DNA of 19,295 bases from Haloferacaceae archaeon (GTDB lineage: Archaea > Halobacteriota > Halobacteria > Halobacteriales > Haloferacaceae): assembly GCA_018609965.1 (NCBI GenBank), contig JAHENP010000195.1, positions 1 through 19,295 on the forward strand, written 5' to 3'. The translations under genes were made by a program, and so were the position numbers. Below the pieces are notes generated by a model that did not search any database, was not told the origin of the DNA, and worked only from the letters and a program-made list of their open reading frames with translations. Each line of letters begins with the position of its first letter. Within the stretch, counting starts at the first letter, position 1. Below are positions 12,796-19,295 of this stretch, in pieces.

Positions 12796-13584
12796 TCAGT
12801 CGGCCGGCGTCGCGGAACCCCCGCCGCGGTCGGGGTCAACCTCACCGGCGTCGTGCCGGCCGTCGATCACCTCGCGCGCCAGCCGCAACACCCACGGGAG
12901 CGCGTCGTCAACCTCCAGACTGGCGAGACCCCCGTGTTCGATTGTCTTGACAAGTTCTCTCACCCGCCCACGGTCGGCGAGACCGACGGTGTCTGCCCAC
13001 TCTTCGGCACGCGTCCACTCTGCGCGTCGTGCGAACCCCCACGCCGCGAGCGCTACCACGGGCATGCCGTCCGGGGAACGCCAGTCGCCGGCCGCCTCGC
13101 CAGCCGCCTCGAACACCTCGCCGACGGCCTCGGGAGCGTCGTCGACCGCCCGCCGAACCGCCGCCTCCGAGACGGCGTCGACGGAGATCTCGCCGTTAGC
13201 ACTGACGCCGTCACCGTCACAGACGACCCACACGTGCCGTTCCATCTGCGGGACGTGTCGTCTCGCCGTTCGTGGTCGGCCGTCGACCCGTCCAGTGACG
13301 AGTGTTCGAAAGCCGTCGGCGGCGCGTGCCACGAGGTCGACCTCACCCCGGTCACCGTCGACGAACGACGCCAGACGCTGTCGGTGCGGCCACCCGAGTG
13401 TCGACACGCTGGCTTTCCCCCCGACGGCGACGCGTTCCGGGTCGATCACGCCGTCGTGAACCGCGTCGACGACCGCCCGGAGCGCCTCGTTGAACGTGAC
13501 TGCGACCGTGTCGACGCTAGTGAACACCTCGGCGACGCGGTCGAACCCGGCCTCGCTCGCCGCCAACCGTCGCGCGTCGGTCAC
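12796..13584 (-). CDS. Hypothetical protein, possible TbsP/DUF5821-like paralogue
   Basis: A 262-aa soluble acidic protein starting at GTG 13584, whose first bases overlap the stop of the upstream 158-aa gene (4 bp), so it is probably coupled to it. The stretch LRAVVDAVHDG, a strand RVAVGGKASV and GWPHRQRLASFV align by eye with LSSVIDVVEGR, RLVVDDAVIN and GWPTLGRLANVS in the protein at 14088-14843. A helical region with LADRGRVRELVKTIEHGGL could be a winged helix. This suggests both proteins share a fold, but I cannot run a profile search. No catalytic motif is seen; the C-terminus is glycine-rich and disordered. Function unknown. Confidence 0.8.
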   Translation of the reverse strand: MTDARRLAASEAGFDRVAEVFTSVDTVAVTFNEALRAVVDAVHDGVIDPERVAVGGKASVSTLGWPHRQRLASFVDGDRGEVDLVARAADGFRTLVTGRVDGRPRTARRHVPQMERHVWVVCDGDGVSANGEISVDAVSEAAVRRAVDDAPEAVGEVFEAAGEAAGDWRSPDGMPVVALAAWGFARRAEWTRAEEWADTVGLADRGRVRELVKTIEHGGLASLEVDDALPWVLRLAREVIDGRHDAGEVDPDRGGGSATPAD

Positions 13585-14057
13585 TGTCGCTCACCCCCCA
13601 CGACTGCCGCGAGATTGTCGCTCGCCGCCGGAGCGTCGATCTCGGCGGCCGCCTCGCGGAGGCCGGTCGCGACCGCTGTCTCGAACGGGTCGAGTCGGAT
13701 CAGCCGACGGCCGCGGCGGAGCTGGCGGGGGATCGTCAACTCGCGGCGGCCGCTCCGGTGGCGGACCACCACGTCGGCACCGGCCGCGGCCGTCTCCGTG
13801 ACGAGTGTCTCGTCGTCGCTGGCGTCGGCCTCGACCGCGTCTGCTAGCCGACGCGCCGCCGCCGCGTCGAAGAACACCGCTCTTCGGGAGCCGGGCCGCC
13901 GCCACACCGACAGTCTGACCGAGCCGCCCCGCGAGTCGATCACGACCTCCGCCGGACCACCGTACCCCGGCGTCTCTGTCTCTGTTCCGTGGTTCAGTTG
14001 TTGTCTCACACTACGGTAAACGGCGGCTTGAGGGTTCAAACCACCATTTCTCGCCAT
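13581..14057 (-). CDS. Hypothetical 158-aa protein
   Basis: It starts MARNGGLNPQAAVYRSVRQQ from ATG 14057, with a weak T-rich box about 26 bp upstream. The middle region (AEVVIDSRGGSVRLSVWRRP, then RRAVFFDAAAARRLADAVEA) alternates strands and helices, and a basic stretch RRELTIPRQLRRGRRLIRLD follows. There are no cysteines, membrane segments or recognised motifs; the basic patches would permit nucleic-acid binding. It lies 30 bp after the winged-helix gene and overlaps the next gene by 4 bp, as the middle member of a three-gene operon. Homology not recognised. Confidence 0.75.
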   Translation of the reverse strand: MARNGGLNPQAAVYRSVRQQLNHGTETETPGYGGPAEVVIDSRGGSVRLSVWRRPGSRRAVFFDAAAARRLADAVEADASDDETLVTETAAAGADVVVRHRSGRRELTIPRQLRRGRRLIRLDPFETAVATGLREAAAEIDAPAASDNLAAVVGGERQ

Positions 14058-14087
14058 AAGGAGACTGTCGGTGGCGAAAAACGAACC

Positions 14088-14843
14088 TCAGCGCGAAATG
14101 GATAGCAACTGTTCGCGGCCGACCGACGTGAGTGGCGGGTCAGCCTGCCGTTTCAGCTTCCGTGGTGGACGGCCGCGGGAGCCGTCAGGGACAGCGAGAG
14201 ACTGAATCAGGCCTGCGTCTTCCAGTTGTCGGACACGTCTGGACACGGTGCGTTCCCCGCATCCGAGACGGGGAGGAATCTCCTCACGAAGAGTTGCGAC
14301 CGACGGCTCGGCCGCTGCTGCACCCCAGACGACCACTCCCACTGGAGTGTCCGCAGACTTGTCCCCTCGAACCGACTGACACAGACGCCGAACGTCGCCG
14401 ACCGCGGAGTCGTCGCCGACCGCCGCGACCGCGTCGATCACCGAGTCGTACGTCGGACACGAGATCTCTCTCGACTCCGCGCGTCGCCAGATTGACTCGA
14501 ACTGTTGGATCACGTCGTCAGACGGTTCGGCAACGACTCCGGTCGGTGGTCGGGTGTCGGTGCAGACGGTCGCGACAGCCCCCTGGGCCGCGACCGCCGT
14601 TTGGTCGATAGACGACGTTCGCAATTCGGTGCCGGACACATTCGCCAGCCGTCCGAGCGTCGGCCAGCCGGCCGCGTTGATCACCGCGTCGTCAACGACG
14701 AGTCGCGACCGACGCCCCTCGACCACGTCGATCACGGACGACAGCGACGGGAGCGACGACACCGTCACGACGGGACACTCGTCTCTCGCCGTCTCGAACA
14801 CCTCGCGGAGTGTTTCCTGAATCCCGGAGACTGTGATGTTCAT
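14088..14843 (-). CDS. Winged-helix regulator resembling TbsP/DUF5821
   Basis: A 251-aa protein starting MNITVSGIQETLREVFETAR. The N-terminal two-thirds alternate strands and helices (TVSSLPSLSSVIDVVEG, RLVVDDAVIN, VVAEPSDDVIQQFESIWRRA). The C-terminus (from about 190) is a winged helix: GERTVSRRVRQLEDAGLIQS followed by the wing GSRGRPPRKL. Layout and wing motif recall the haloarchaeal regulator TbsP (DUF5821), from memory. A TATA-like atacaag lies 26-30 bp upstream. It is divergent from the small membrane-protein gene across a 102-bp shared region, so it may control that gene, its own operon, or both. Target and ligand are unknown. Confidence 0.78.
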   Translation of the reverse strand: MNITVSGIQETLREVFETARDECPVVTVSSLPSLSSVIDVVEGRRSRLVVDDAVINAAGWPTLGRLANVSGTELRTSSIDQTAVAAQGAVATVCTDTRPPTGVVAEPSDDVIQQFESIWRRAESREISCPTYDSVIDAVAAVGDDSAVGDVRRLCQSVRGDKSADTPVGVVVWGAAAAEPSVATLREEIPPRLGCGERTVSRRVRQLEDAGLIQSLAVPDGSRGRPPRKLKRQADPPLTSVGREQLLSISR

Positions 14844-14945
14844 GCTGTTTCGGTATTATTCCGTGTCTACTTGTATTCTTCTTCTTACCTGACTGAAAGG
14901 ATTTGGTGACGGGGGTATAAGTATCGGCAGAACCACCCCAAACCC
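14844..14945. promoter_or_regulatory. Divergent promoter region, regulator vs small TM gene
   Basis: The 102 bp between the divergent starts carry a TATA box on each strand: gtataagta at 14915-14923 (plus, 27 bp before ATG 14946) and a weaker atacaag-type box near 14869-14875 (minus). An operator for the winged-helix protein would be expected here. Confidence 0.65.
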
Positions 14946-15167
14946 ATGCTCCAGAAGCTCACTGCACTCGTCGTCCGCCACCCCGCCGTCGTGGTGGTCG
15001 GCGTCGCTATCGCCGTCGCCGCGACCGCCGCCGTGATCGGGGATGTCGTCACCGGAGTCGACGCCGTGACCGCCGTCGACGCGACTCTGGGGACCGAGAA
15101 CGGCACATTCGAACCGACGGACGGTGTGGGGGGGACCGGGCCCCCAGAGGTCGGGGACGGGAGTTAG
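14946..15167 (+). CDS. Small single-pass membrane protein (73 aa)
   Basis: The product starts MLQKLTALVVRHPAVVVVGV and has one long hydrophobic segment (about 14-44), then an acidic, threonine- and glycine-rich tail ending GPPEVGDGS. The basic N-terminus (Lys4, Arg11, His12) suggests N-in topology with the acidic tail outside, though a signal-peptide reading is possible. The strong leaderless promoter (gtataagta, 27 bp upstream) shows that this is a real gene. It converges on the CHAT gene and overlaps its stop by 4 bp (15164-15167). Small TM proteins next to caspase-like proteases can be substrates or pore-forming effectors; applying that here is inference. No family is recognised. Confidence 0.75.
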   Translation: MLQKLTALVVRHPAVVVVGVAIAVAATAAVIGDVVTGVDAVTAVDATLGTENGTFEPTDGVGGTGPPEVGDGS

Positions 15168-17143
15168 AGAGTCTGAGGCCAACGCAATTCTTCGTCGCAC
15201 ACCATTGGAGAGTCGAGGCGGTCGCGGAGTTTGGTAGTCGTGTCGTCGGTCAACTCGTACGTCTCAGTTCCAGGCAGTCGGTCAGTTTGCGTCAGAACGT
15301 CACACACCCACGACCCCGGGGAGTCCGGAGCACGGTGGTCAACGCGGACGATCTGCTCGTCTGTGTCGATGACAACGAGCGGAGGAGAAACTGCGGGGGA
15401 CCGGGAGACGCGGGTCGCGCCGTCTCCGACGACTCCCCAACCGAGCGGATCGCGTGTCCGCCGTAGTAGATCGACTGCACGCTCGAGACACCACCCGAGC
15501 GAGAGCAACCCAGCAAGATCGGCTCCGTCGCGACGAGCATCGTCGCGGTAGACCGTCCCGAGCGTTCCGATACTCGCGTCGGCTCCCTGCTCGGCAGTCT
15601 CGCGTGCCAACTCCTCGGAGCCGCACACGTTCCAGACGACGGCCGACGCGTCGACGAAAGAGGGAATGTCGAAACGGTCGAACGTCTCTCCGTCTCGGCA
15701 GACGACGCCTTCCCCAGAATCGTGCCCGGCAACGTGGATCACGTCACGGTCCGATTTGAGCATTTCTTGGAGTCGATCAACTGTCGGAGACGACACAACT
15801 GATAGCTCAATTTCGTCGTCTCCAACTGTTTCTCTCCACTTTTTCGCTGTCTCCGTGGCCGTCTCCCCACCACACTCCACAACAGTCGCTCGGAGCGGGT
15901 CGTCGTCGCGGCAACAGAGAGACCGAGACGGAGACGAGAACTCGAACGCCCCAGCCGGCTCTCCAGGCGCGCACCAGCCTGTTACCGCCTCCCCGGTCGA
16001 CGACGGGGCGAGCCGCAGAGTCGGCGTCTCGACACCCGCCTCGCCGCCTCGGATTGCCTGCCGCGCGCGGTCTTGCGACAGCATTTCCGGCAACTCCATC
16101 TGACGCGCGTGAGGAAGCCGTACGTCTGGCAGTCTCCCCAGCGTTCCGACGACTGCCGACAGTCGCTCAACATTCGGTTCCACGTGGAGTGTCTCGGGCC
16201 AGCGAGGAAGGGCGTCGTCGATTGCGTCGTCCGCGTCCAGGTACCGGGCGACACGCTCCGCAAGCGGTGCGTCGTACAATTCGTCTGCGGCTCCGTCGAC
16301 GTGTTCGAGTGTCTCCTCGTGAGCCGACAGTCGCGACCCGTGTGGGCCGGCTGAGCGGACGTGACAGTCGCAGTAGAAGATACGACGTAGCCAGTTGCTC
16401 GCCCGTTCGTCAATCGTGTCAGGGTCGTTGCCGAGCGACCACTCGTTGCCGGCGGCGCAGAGCCGCGCCTCCGTGCCACACCCGACGCGAGTGTCGGCTG
16501 CGAGGTATCCGACGAGCGTCGCGGTCGCGGTGACAGCCGCCAGGTTGTCGGGGAGCCGTACCTCCACGCCCGTGTCCGGTCGATCCACCTCCGATGGGGA
16601 TGTTCCGCGGTCGTGATCGGAGTCGGTCACGACAGGGGCGGCACCGCGCGCTGCCGGCCACGTTCGCTCGGGGGTCTCGGTGTTCGGGAGCGACACGGCC
16701 GCCGCCGCCTCTACGGTCGCCGCGACGCCCCTCGCGTCACGGGATGGGAGAGAGATCTCCGCGGGAGCGTCGTCGTCGGACGCGACCCACCCCACGGCCG
16801 CGTCCCCCGACGAGCGGAGTGTCGCGCGACCGTGGTCGTCGACCGAGACCCGTGTACGGCCGTCGACGCGCACGACCGACGTGACCGGCGACTCACACAC
16901 CAGTACGTCCCCAGTCGAGAGCGTCGTCGACGACCCCTGCGGGACGCGGCCCCCGCCGACGACCGAGACCCCTCCGCGCGGAAGAGTGATCTCGTCTGCG
17001 GTCACTGCTCTTTCGTGCGTGACCGGCCATCCGTCGGGGTCGATCACGGGACGGCCGTCTCCGATCTCCCCGTCAACACGGACAGTTGAGCGGTTCTGAC
17101 CGTGCTTCCCGACGATTCTGTCCGTGTGTCTGTCGATTTCCAT
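15164..17143 (-). CDS. CHAT-domain (caspase-like) protease
   Basis: A 659-aa protein. The first 150 or so residues look beta-rich (repeated DGRTRVSVDDHGRATL-type strands) and may form a sensor domain; the middle (about 200-430) is mixed and contains several Cys (FYCDCHVRS, SLCCRDDDP). The C-terminal CHAT domain has its dyad: His474 in VIHVAGHDSGEG and Cys507 in VVWNVCGSEELA. It continues with SIGTLGTVYRDDA and LAGLLSLGWCLERAV. CHAT proteases of clan CD cleave partner proteins, often in signalling or immunity. ATG 17143 has an AT-rich box about 28 bp upstream. No TPR repeats and no membrane segment are seen. Its overlap with the small membrane-protein gene suggests a functional pair. Confidence 0.88.
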   Translation of the reverse strand: MEIDRHTDRIVGKHGQNRSTVRVDGEIGDGRPVIDPDGWPVTHERAVTADEITLPRGGVSVVGGGRVPQGSSTTLSTGDVLVCESPVTSVVRVDGRTRVSVDDHGRATLRSSGDAAVGWVASDDDAPAEISLPSRDARGVAATVEAAAAVSLPNTETPERTWPAARGAAPVVTDSDHDRGTSPSEVDRPDTGVEVRLPDNLAAVTATATLVGYLAADTRVGCGTEARLCAAGNEWSLGNDPDTIDERASNWLRRIFYCDCHVRSAGPHGSRLSAHEETLEHVDGAADELYDAPLAERVARYLDADDAIDDALPRWPETLHVEPNVERLSAVVGTLGRLPDVRLPHARQMELPEMLSQDRARQAIRGGEAGVETPTLRLAPSSTGEAVTGWCAPGEPAGAFEFSSPSRSLCCRDDDPLRATVVECGGETATETAKKWRETVGDDEIELSVVSSPTVDRLQEMLKSDRDVIHVAGHDSGEGVVCRDGETFDRFDIPSFVDASAVVWNVCGSEELARETAEQGADASIGTLGTVYRDDARRDGADLAGLLSLGWCLERAVDLLRRTRDPLGWGVVGDGATRVSRSPAVSPPLVVIDTDEQIVRVDHRAPDSPGSWVCDVLTQTDRLPGTETYELTDDTTTKLRDRLDSPMVCDEELRWPQTL

Positions 17144-17166
17144 GCCTCAACACTCGTCGCTCACCC

Positions 17167-17175
17167 TCTTAATTG
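17167..17175 (-). promoter_or_regulatory. TATA-like promoter of CHAT gene
   Basis: Forward tcttaattg (minus strand caattaaga) is centred about 28 bp upstream of ATG 17143 and is the only AT-rich box in the vicinity. Confidence 0.55.
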
Positions 17176-17195
17176 CACCGCACGTCAGACGGAGT

Positions 17196-17228
17196 GTTTC
17201 AATCCCGTGGTGGGTTTTTCCCCGTCGC
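17196..17228 (-). repeat. Solitary CRISPR-repeat-like sequence
   Basis: Forward GTTTCAATCCCGTGGTGGG, continuing with a T-run and ccccgtcgc, ends on the minus strand with GGGATTGAAAC, the handle typical of archaeal type I CRISPR repeats, and has partly paired arms (AATCCC/GGGTTT). No second copy is present within the window, so it is not an array. Confidence 0.3.
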
Positions 17229-17257
17229 CTCGTGCCGCTCCAGCCGTCATCGTGGTC

Positions 17258-17299
17258 ACGGGCGAGGCAACCGCCGTGGTCACCGCCAGCCTCGCCCGT
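17258..17299. repeat. 11-bp perfect inverted repeat (hairpin)
   Basis: ACGGGCGAGGC (17258-17268) pairs perfectly with GCCTCGCCCGT (17289-17299) around a 20-base loop. The word gtggtcac occurs just before and within the loop (17252 and 17276). It could be a structured RNA, a binding site or a scar. Confidence 0.6.
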
Positions 17300-17452
17300 C
17301 GTTCGCGCCGAAGTCGACCTCGCCGTCCCGTCGACGCAACCACGGAGCCGTCGCGAGCGAGGAGCCGAGACGGAGCCGAGCAGTGTCGAACGTCGCCAGC
17401 GACAGCCCACGGGCGACAGAACGCTGGTGTCGTGGACTACCCCGTGGTCGGT

Positions 17453-17545
17453 TTAACTGTCCTCTTCGCCAAGGTCGAACTCTGAGAGCGTCGGATCGTC
17501 GTTGGTCGACTCCGCGTCCGCATCCGTCCTGATTGCTCGCTCGCC
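17453..17545 (-). pseudogene. Possible C-terminal remnant of a lost haloarchaeal gene
   Basis: A 30-codon frame reads, after the stop at 17546-17548, GGERAIRTDADAESTNDD and then PTLSEFDLGEEDS with a TAA at 17453. The strong acidity matches the tails of haloarchaeal proteins, but there is no ATG, GTG or TTG in frame. A chance frame cannot be excluded. Confidence 0.35.
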
Positions 17546-17588
17546 ACCTCACTGTCCGTCTCGCCTGAACACGCCCGGCGGTGAGAAC

Positions 17589-17595
17589 CTTCTTA
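17589..17595 (+). promoter_or_regulatory. TATA-like promoter of AI-2E family gene
   Basis: The box cttctta is centred about 27 bp before GTG 17620, favouring that start over the in-frame GTG at 17581. Confidence 0.5.
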
Positions 17596-17619
17596 CTCGC
17601 GGCTCCCGCTCGTCGGGTC

Positions 17620-18786
17620 GTGCCACCGAGTCGGCAGGCCGCGCTCGCGGCGACACTGGCCGCGCTCGCACTCGTGACCGCGGTCGTCCTCTTCGAGATA
17701 CTCGGGACAGTCGTGTTCGCGGTGACACTCGCGTACGTCCTCTCACCGCTCCGGACGGCGGCCGCCGGGCGGGGCGCGTCCCCGCGGGTGGCCGCCGGGG
17801 TGGCGACTGGGGTGGCGTCGCTGGCGGTCGTCGCGCTTGTCGCGCCGGTGGGGTACGTGCTCTACCAGCGCCGGCGGGCCGCGCTCGCGGTTTTCGAGTC
17901 GTTGCCGGAGACGGTGCCGGTGACGGTCGGCGAGACCAGCTACACCGTCACTCTCGCGCCGTTGCTCGCCGGCGTGCGTGAACTGCTCACGGCCGCCGCT
18001 GTCGATGTCGCCACCGCCGCGCCGGTGTTGCTGCTCAAGACGCTCGTGTTGGTGTTGCTCGTCTACGGGTTGCTCTACCGCCCCGCCGCCGTCCGGGTCG
18101 CGGTGACGCGAGCGTTGCCGGCGACGTACCACGGGCCGTTGTTCGCGTTGGACCGTCGGGTGGCGGCCACGCTCCGGTCAATCTACGTCCTCCAGGCGGC
18201 GACCGCGCTCGGGACGTTTCTGCTCGGCACGGGGACGTTCTGGCTGTTGGGGTACGACTCCCCGGTCGTGCTCGGGGTGTTGTCCGGCGTGCTCCAGTTC
18301 GTCCCGGTGGTGGGGCCGTCGGTCGTGGTGGTGGCGTTGGCCGGACTGGAACTGCTGGCGGGAGAGGCTGTCGCGGCGGTGACGGTGACCGTCGTCGGCT
18401 TGGTGGTCGTCGGCTTCCTCCCGGACGCGGTGATCCGGACGCGACTCGCGGGGTACACCGCCGAGCTACCCGTCTCGCTGTACTTCGTCGGGTTCGTCGG
18501 CGGCGTCCTCACGATTGGGAGTCTGGGGTTCGTTCTCGGACCCGTTGTCGTCGCCTTGCTCGTCGAGACCGTCCGGTTGCTGGCCGACGGTGTCGACGGT
18601 GCCCGGCGGCGACTCGACGCGGAACTGGGCCCGCGCCACCCCGACGACGGCCCGTTCGGGCTCCGTCGCGAGCCCGGGACCGAGGCGGTCCCCGAGGAAC
18701 CGAGCGGCCGGCGAGGCGCCCACGGGCGGGGGCGGAGCAACGAGACGAGACAGAGCGACGACAGAGACGAGACCGATCGGGACTGA
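17620..18786 (+). CDS. AI-2E family (PerM-like) membrane protein
   Basis: A 388-aa integral membrane protein of the AI-2E/UPF0118 family. Hydrophobic segments cluster as usual: two near the N-terminus (about 9-45), one near 62-85, one at the VLLLKTLVLVLLVYGLLY stretch (about 145-165), then a run of four or five in the C-terminal half. The family-typical block VLGVLSGVLQFVPVVGPSVV is present, followed by FLPDAVIRTRLAG and GGVLTIGSLGFVLGPVVVAL. A hydrophilic tail of about 60 residues, rich in Arg and Asp, ends it. Family members export various small molecules or ions; autoinducer transport should not be assumed. The start follows TATA spacing. Confidence 0.9.
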   Translation: MPPSRQAALAATLAALALVTAVVLFEILGTVVFAVTLAYVLSPLRTAAAGRGASPRVAAGVATGVASLAVVALVAPVGYVLYQRRRAALAVFESLPETVPVTVGETSYTVTLAPLLAGVRELLTAAAVDVATAAPVLLLKTLVLVLLVYGLLYRPAAVRVAVTRALPATYHGPLFALDRRVAATLRSIYVLQAATALGTFLLGTGTFWLLGYDSPVVLGVLSGVLQFVPVVGPSVVVVALAGLELLAGEAVAAVTVTVVGLVVVGFLPDAVIRTRLAGYTAELPVSLYFVGFVGGVLTIGSLGFVLGPVVVALLVETVRLLADGVDGARRRLDAELGPRHPDDGPFGLRREPGTEAVPEEPSGRRGAHGRGRSNETRQSDDRDETDRD

Positions 18787-18840
18787 CGGCGAAAGAAGAC
18801 AGATCAGACGGCGGTTCGGTCGTCGCGGGTCGGAAACGAC

Positions 18841-19295
18841 TCAGTCGTCGGCGGGACCGGTCTCGATCGGTGCGCGCACGAGGTTCCCCCACTCCGTCCA
18901 GGAGCCGTCGTAGTTGACACACTGGTCTGCGCCCACGAGCTCGTGGAGCGCGAACCAGGCGACCGAGGAACGCTCGCCGATCCGGCAGTAGGCGACGATC
19001 TCGTCGTCACCGTCGGCCAACACGTCGGCGTACACTTCTTCGAGTTCCTCTGCAGACTTGAACGTCCCGTCGTCGTTCGTGACGGAGGTCCACGAGATGT
19101 TGCTGGCACCCGGGATGTGACCGCCACGCTGGGCTGTCTCCTGGAGGCCCGGCGGGGCGAGAATCTCGCCGGTGAACTCCTCGGGCGAGCGAACGTCGAC
19201 CAACGGGGTGTCTGCCTCGATGGCGTCCTCCACGTCGTCGCGGTACGCCCGAATCGACTCGTCCGGCTCGCCGGCCTCGTAGCTCGTCTCGGAGA
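18841..19295 (-). CDS. Rhodanese-type sulfurtransferase, partial (N-terminus outside window)
   Basis: The last 151 codons of a two-domain rhodanese-like enzyme. It contains the domain-start strand TPLVDVRSPEEFTGEI, GGHIPGASNISWTS and the active-site loop YCRIGERSSVAWFAL, in which Cys accepts the sulfane sulfur. It ends NYDGSWTEWGNLVRAPIE, typical of haloarchaeal thiosulfate sulfurtransferases. The CRIGERS loop, with Arg after Cys, favours thiosulfate over 3-mercaptopyruvate as donor; this is family-based inference. The frame stays open to the window edge (reading SETSYEAGEPDESIRAYRDD upstream of a GTG at 19233), so the true start lies beyond. It is convergent with the AI-2E gene. Confidence 0.93.
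   Translation of the reverse strand, partial: SETSYEAGEPDESIRAYRDDVEDAIEADTPLVDVRSPEEFTGEILAPPGLQETAQRGGHIPGASNISWTSVTNDDGTFKSAEELEEVYADVLADGDDEIVAYCRIGERSSVAWFALHELVGADQCVNYDGSWTEWGNLVRAPIETGPADD

Larger units (their letters stand above)
17176..17588. other. Intergenic region, apparently decayed
   Basis: No convincing gene lies in these 413 bases. Open frames are arginine/serine-rich and not halophilic. The region contains a CRISPR-repeat-like sequence (17196-17228), an 11-bp inverted repeat (17258-17299) and an acidic start-less frame that may be the tail of a lost gene (17453-17545). Confidence 0.55.

Noticed and set aside
17102..17485. 127-codon plus-strand frame upstream of the AI-2E gene
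   Set aside because: Not acidic, no motif, overlaps the CHAT N-terminus and its promoter.

Overview
The window reads as a haloarchaeal chromosome segment (class Halobacteria). GC is very high, the predicted proteins are strongly acidic, many genes start with GTG, and TATA-like boxes lie about 26-28 bp before start codons, as for leaderless transcripts. Recognisable families such as L15e, an AglJ-type glycosyltransferase, PolX, DUF5788 and a DUF2080-TnpB element agree. I cannot name the genus from sequence alone.

Left core (1-8604). The 5' part of ribosomal protein L15e (minus) is cut by the window edge. After a gene-poor stretch with a palindromic tandem repeat come three plus-strand genes, each with its own TATA-like box: a compact UvrD/Rep-type helicase, an M24 metallopeptidase and an AglJ-like dolichol-phosphate glycosyltransferase. 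A small conserved protein (minus) and a ribbon-helix-helix protein (plus) follow. A tight minus-strand operon then reads DUF5788 protein, PolX, Mut7-C RNase-like protein, with TAG/ATG abutting and GTGA overlapping junctions.

Accessory middle (8697-12703). An archaeal ATPase of the DUF234 type is split in two by a lower-GC IS1341-type element (DUF2080 protein plus a TnpB with an intact RuvC triad). The ATPase Walker A fragment lies at 11385-11501 and the rest at 8697-9802, and roughly 50 codons between Walker A and B seem lost. The element has a right-end hairpin (the expected omega-RNA/sotRNA position) and a second hairpin of the same design upstream. Upstream of the broken ATPase is a cluster of three AGAATAGGGTAA boxes. 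Beyond it are a 50-aa zinc-finger protein not obvious from long ORFs, a GIY-YIG/T5orf172 protein and a short overlapping ORF.

Right accessory cluster (12796-17143). A minus-strand operon encodes a winged-helix protein resembling TbsP/DUF5821 regulators, a 158-aa unknown and a 262-aa protein that looks like a second member of the same fold. Facing away from it is a 73-aa single-TM protein with a clear leaderless promoter. It converges, with a 4-bp overlap, on a 659-aa CHAT-domain (caspase-like) protease whose His474/Cys507 dyad is visible. Protease, small membrane protein and ATP-independent regulators together form the best candidate here for an undescribed system, possibly a protease-controlled membrane effector; that function is inference.

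Right end (17144-19295). A decayed intergenic region holds a solitary CRISPR-repeat-like sequence, a hairpin and what may be the tail of a lost gene. It is followed by an AI-2E/PerM family membrane protein and the 3' part of a rhodanese-type sulfurtransferase cut by the window edge.
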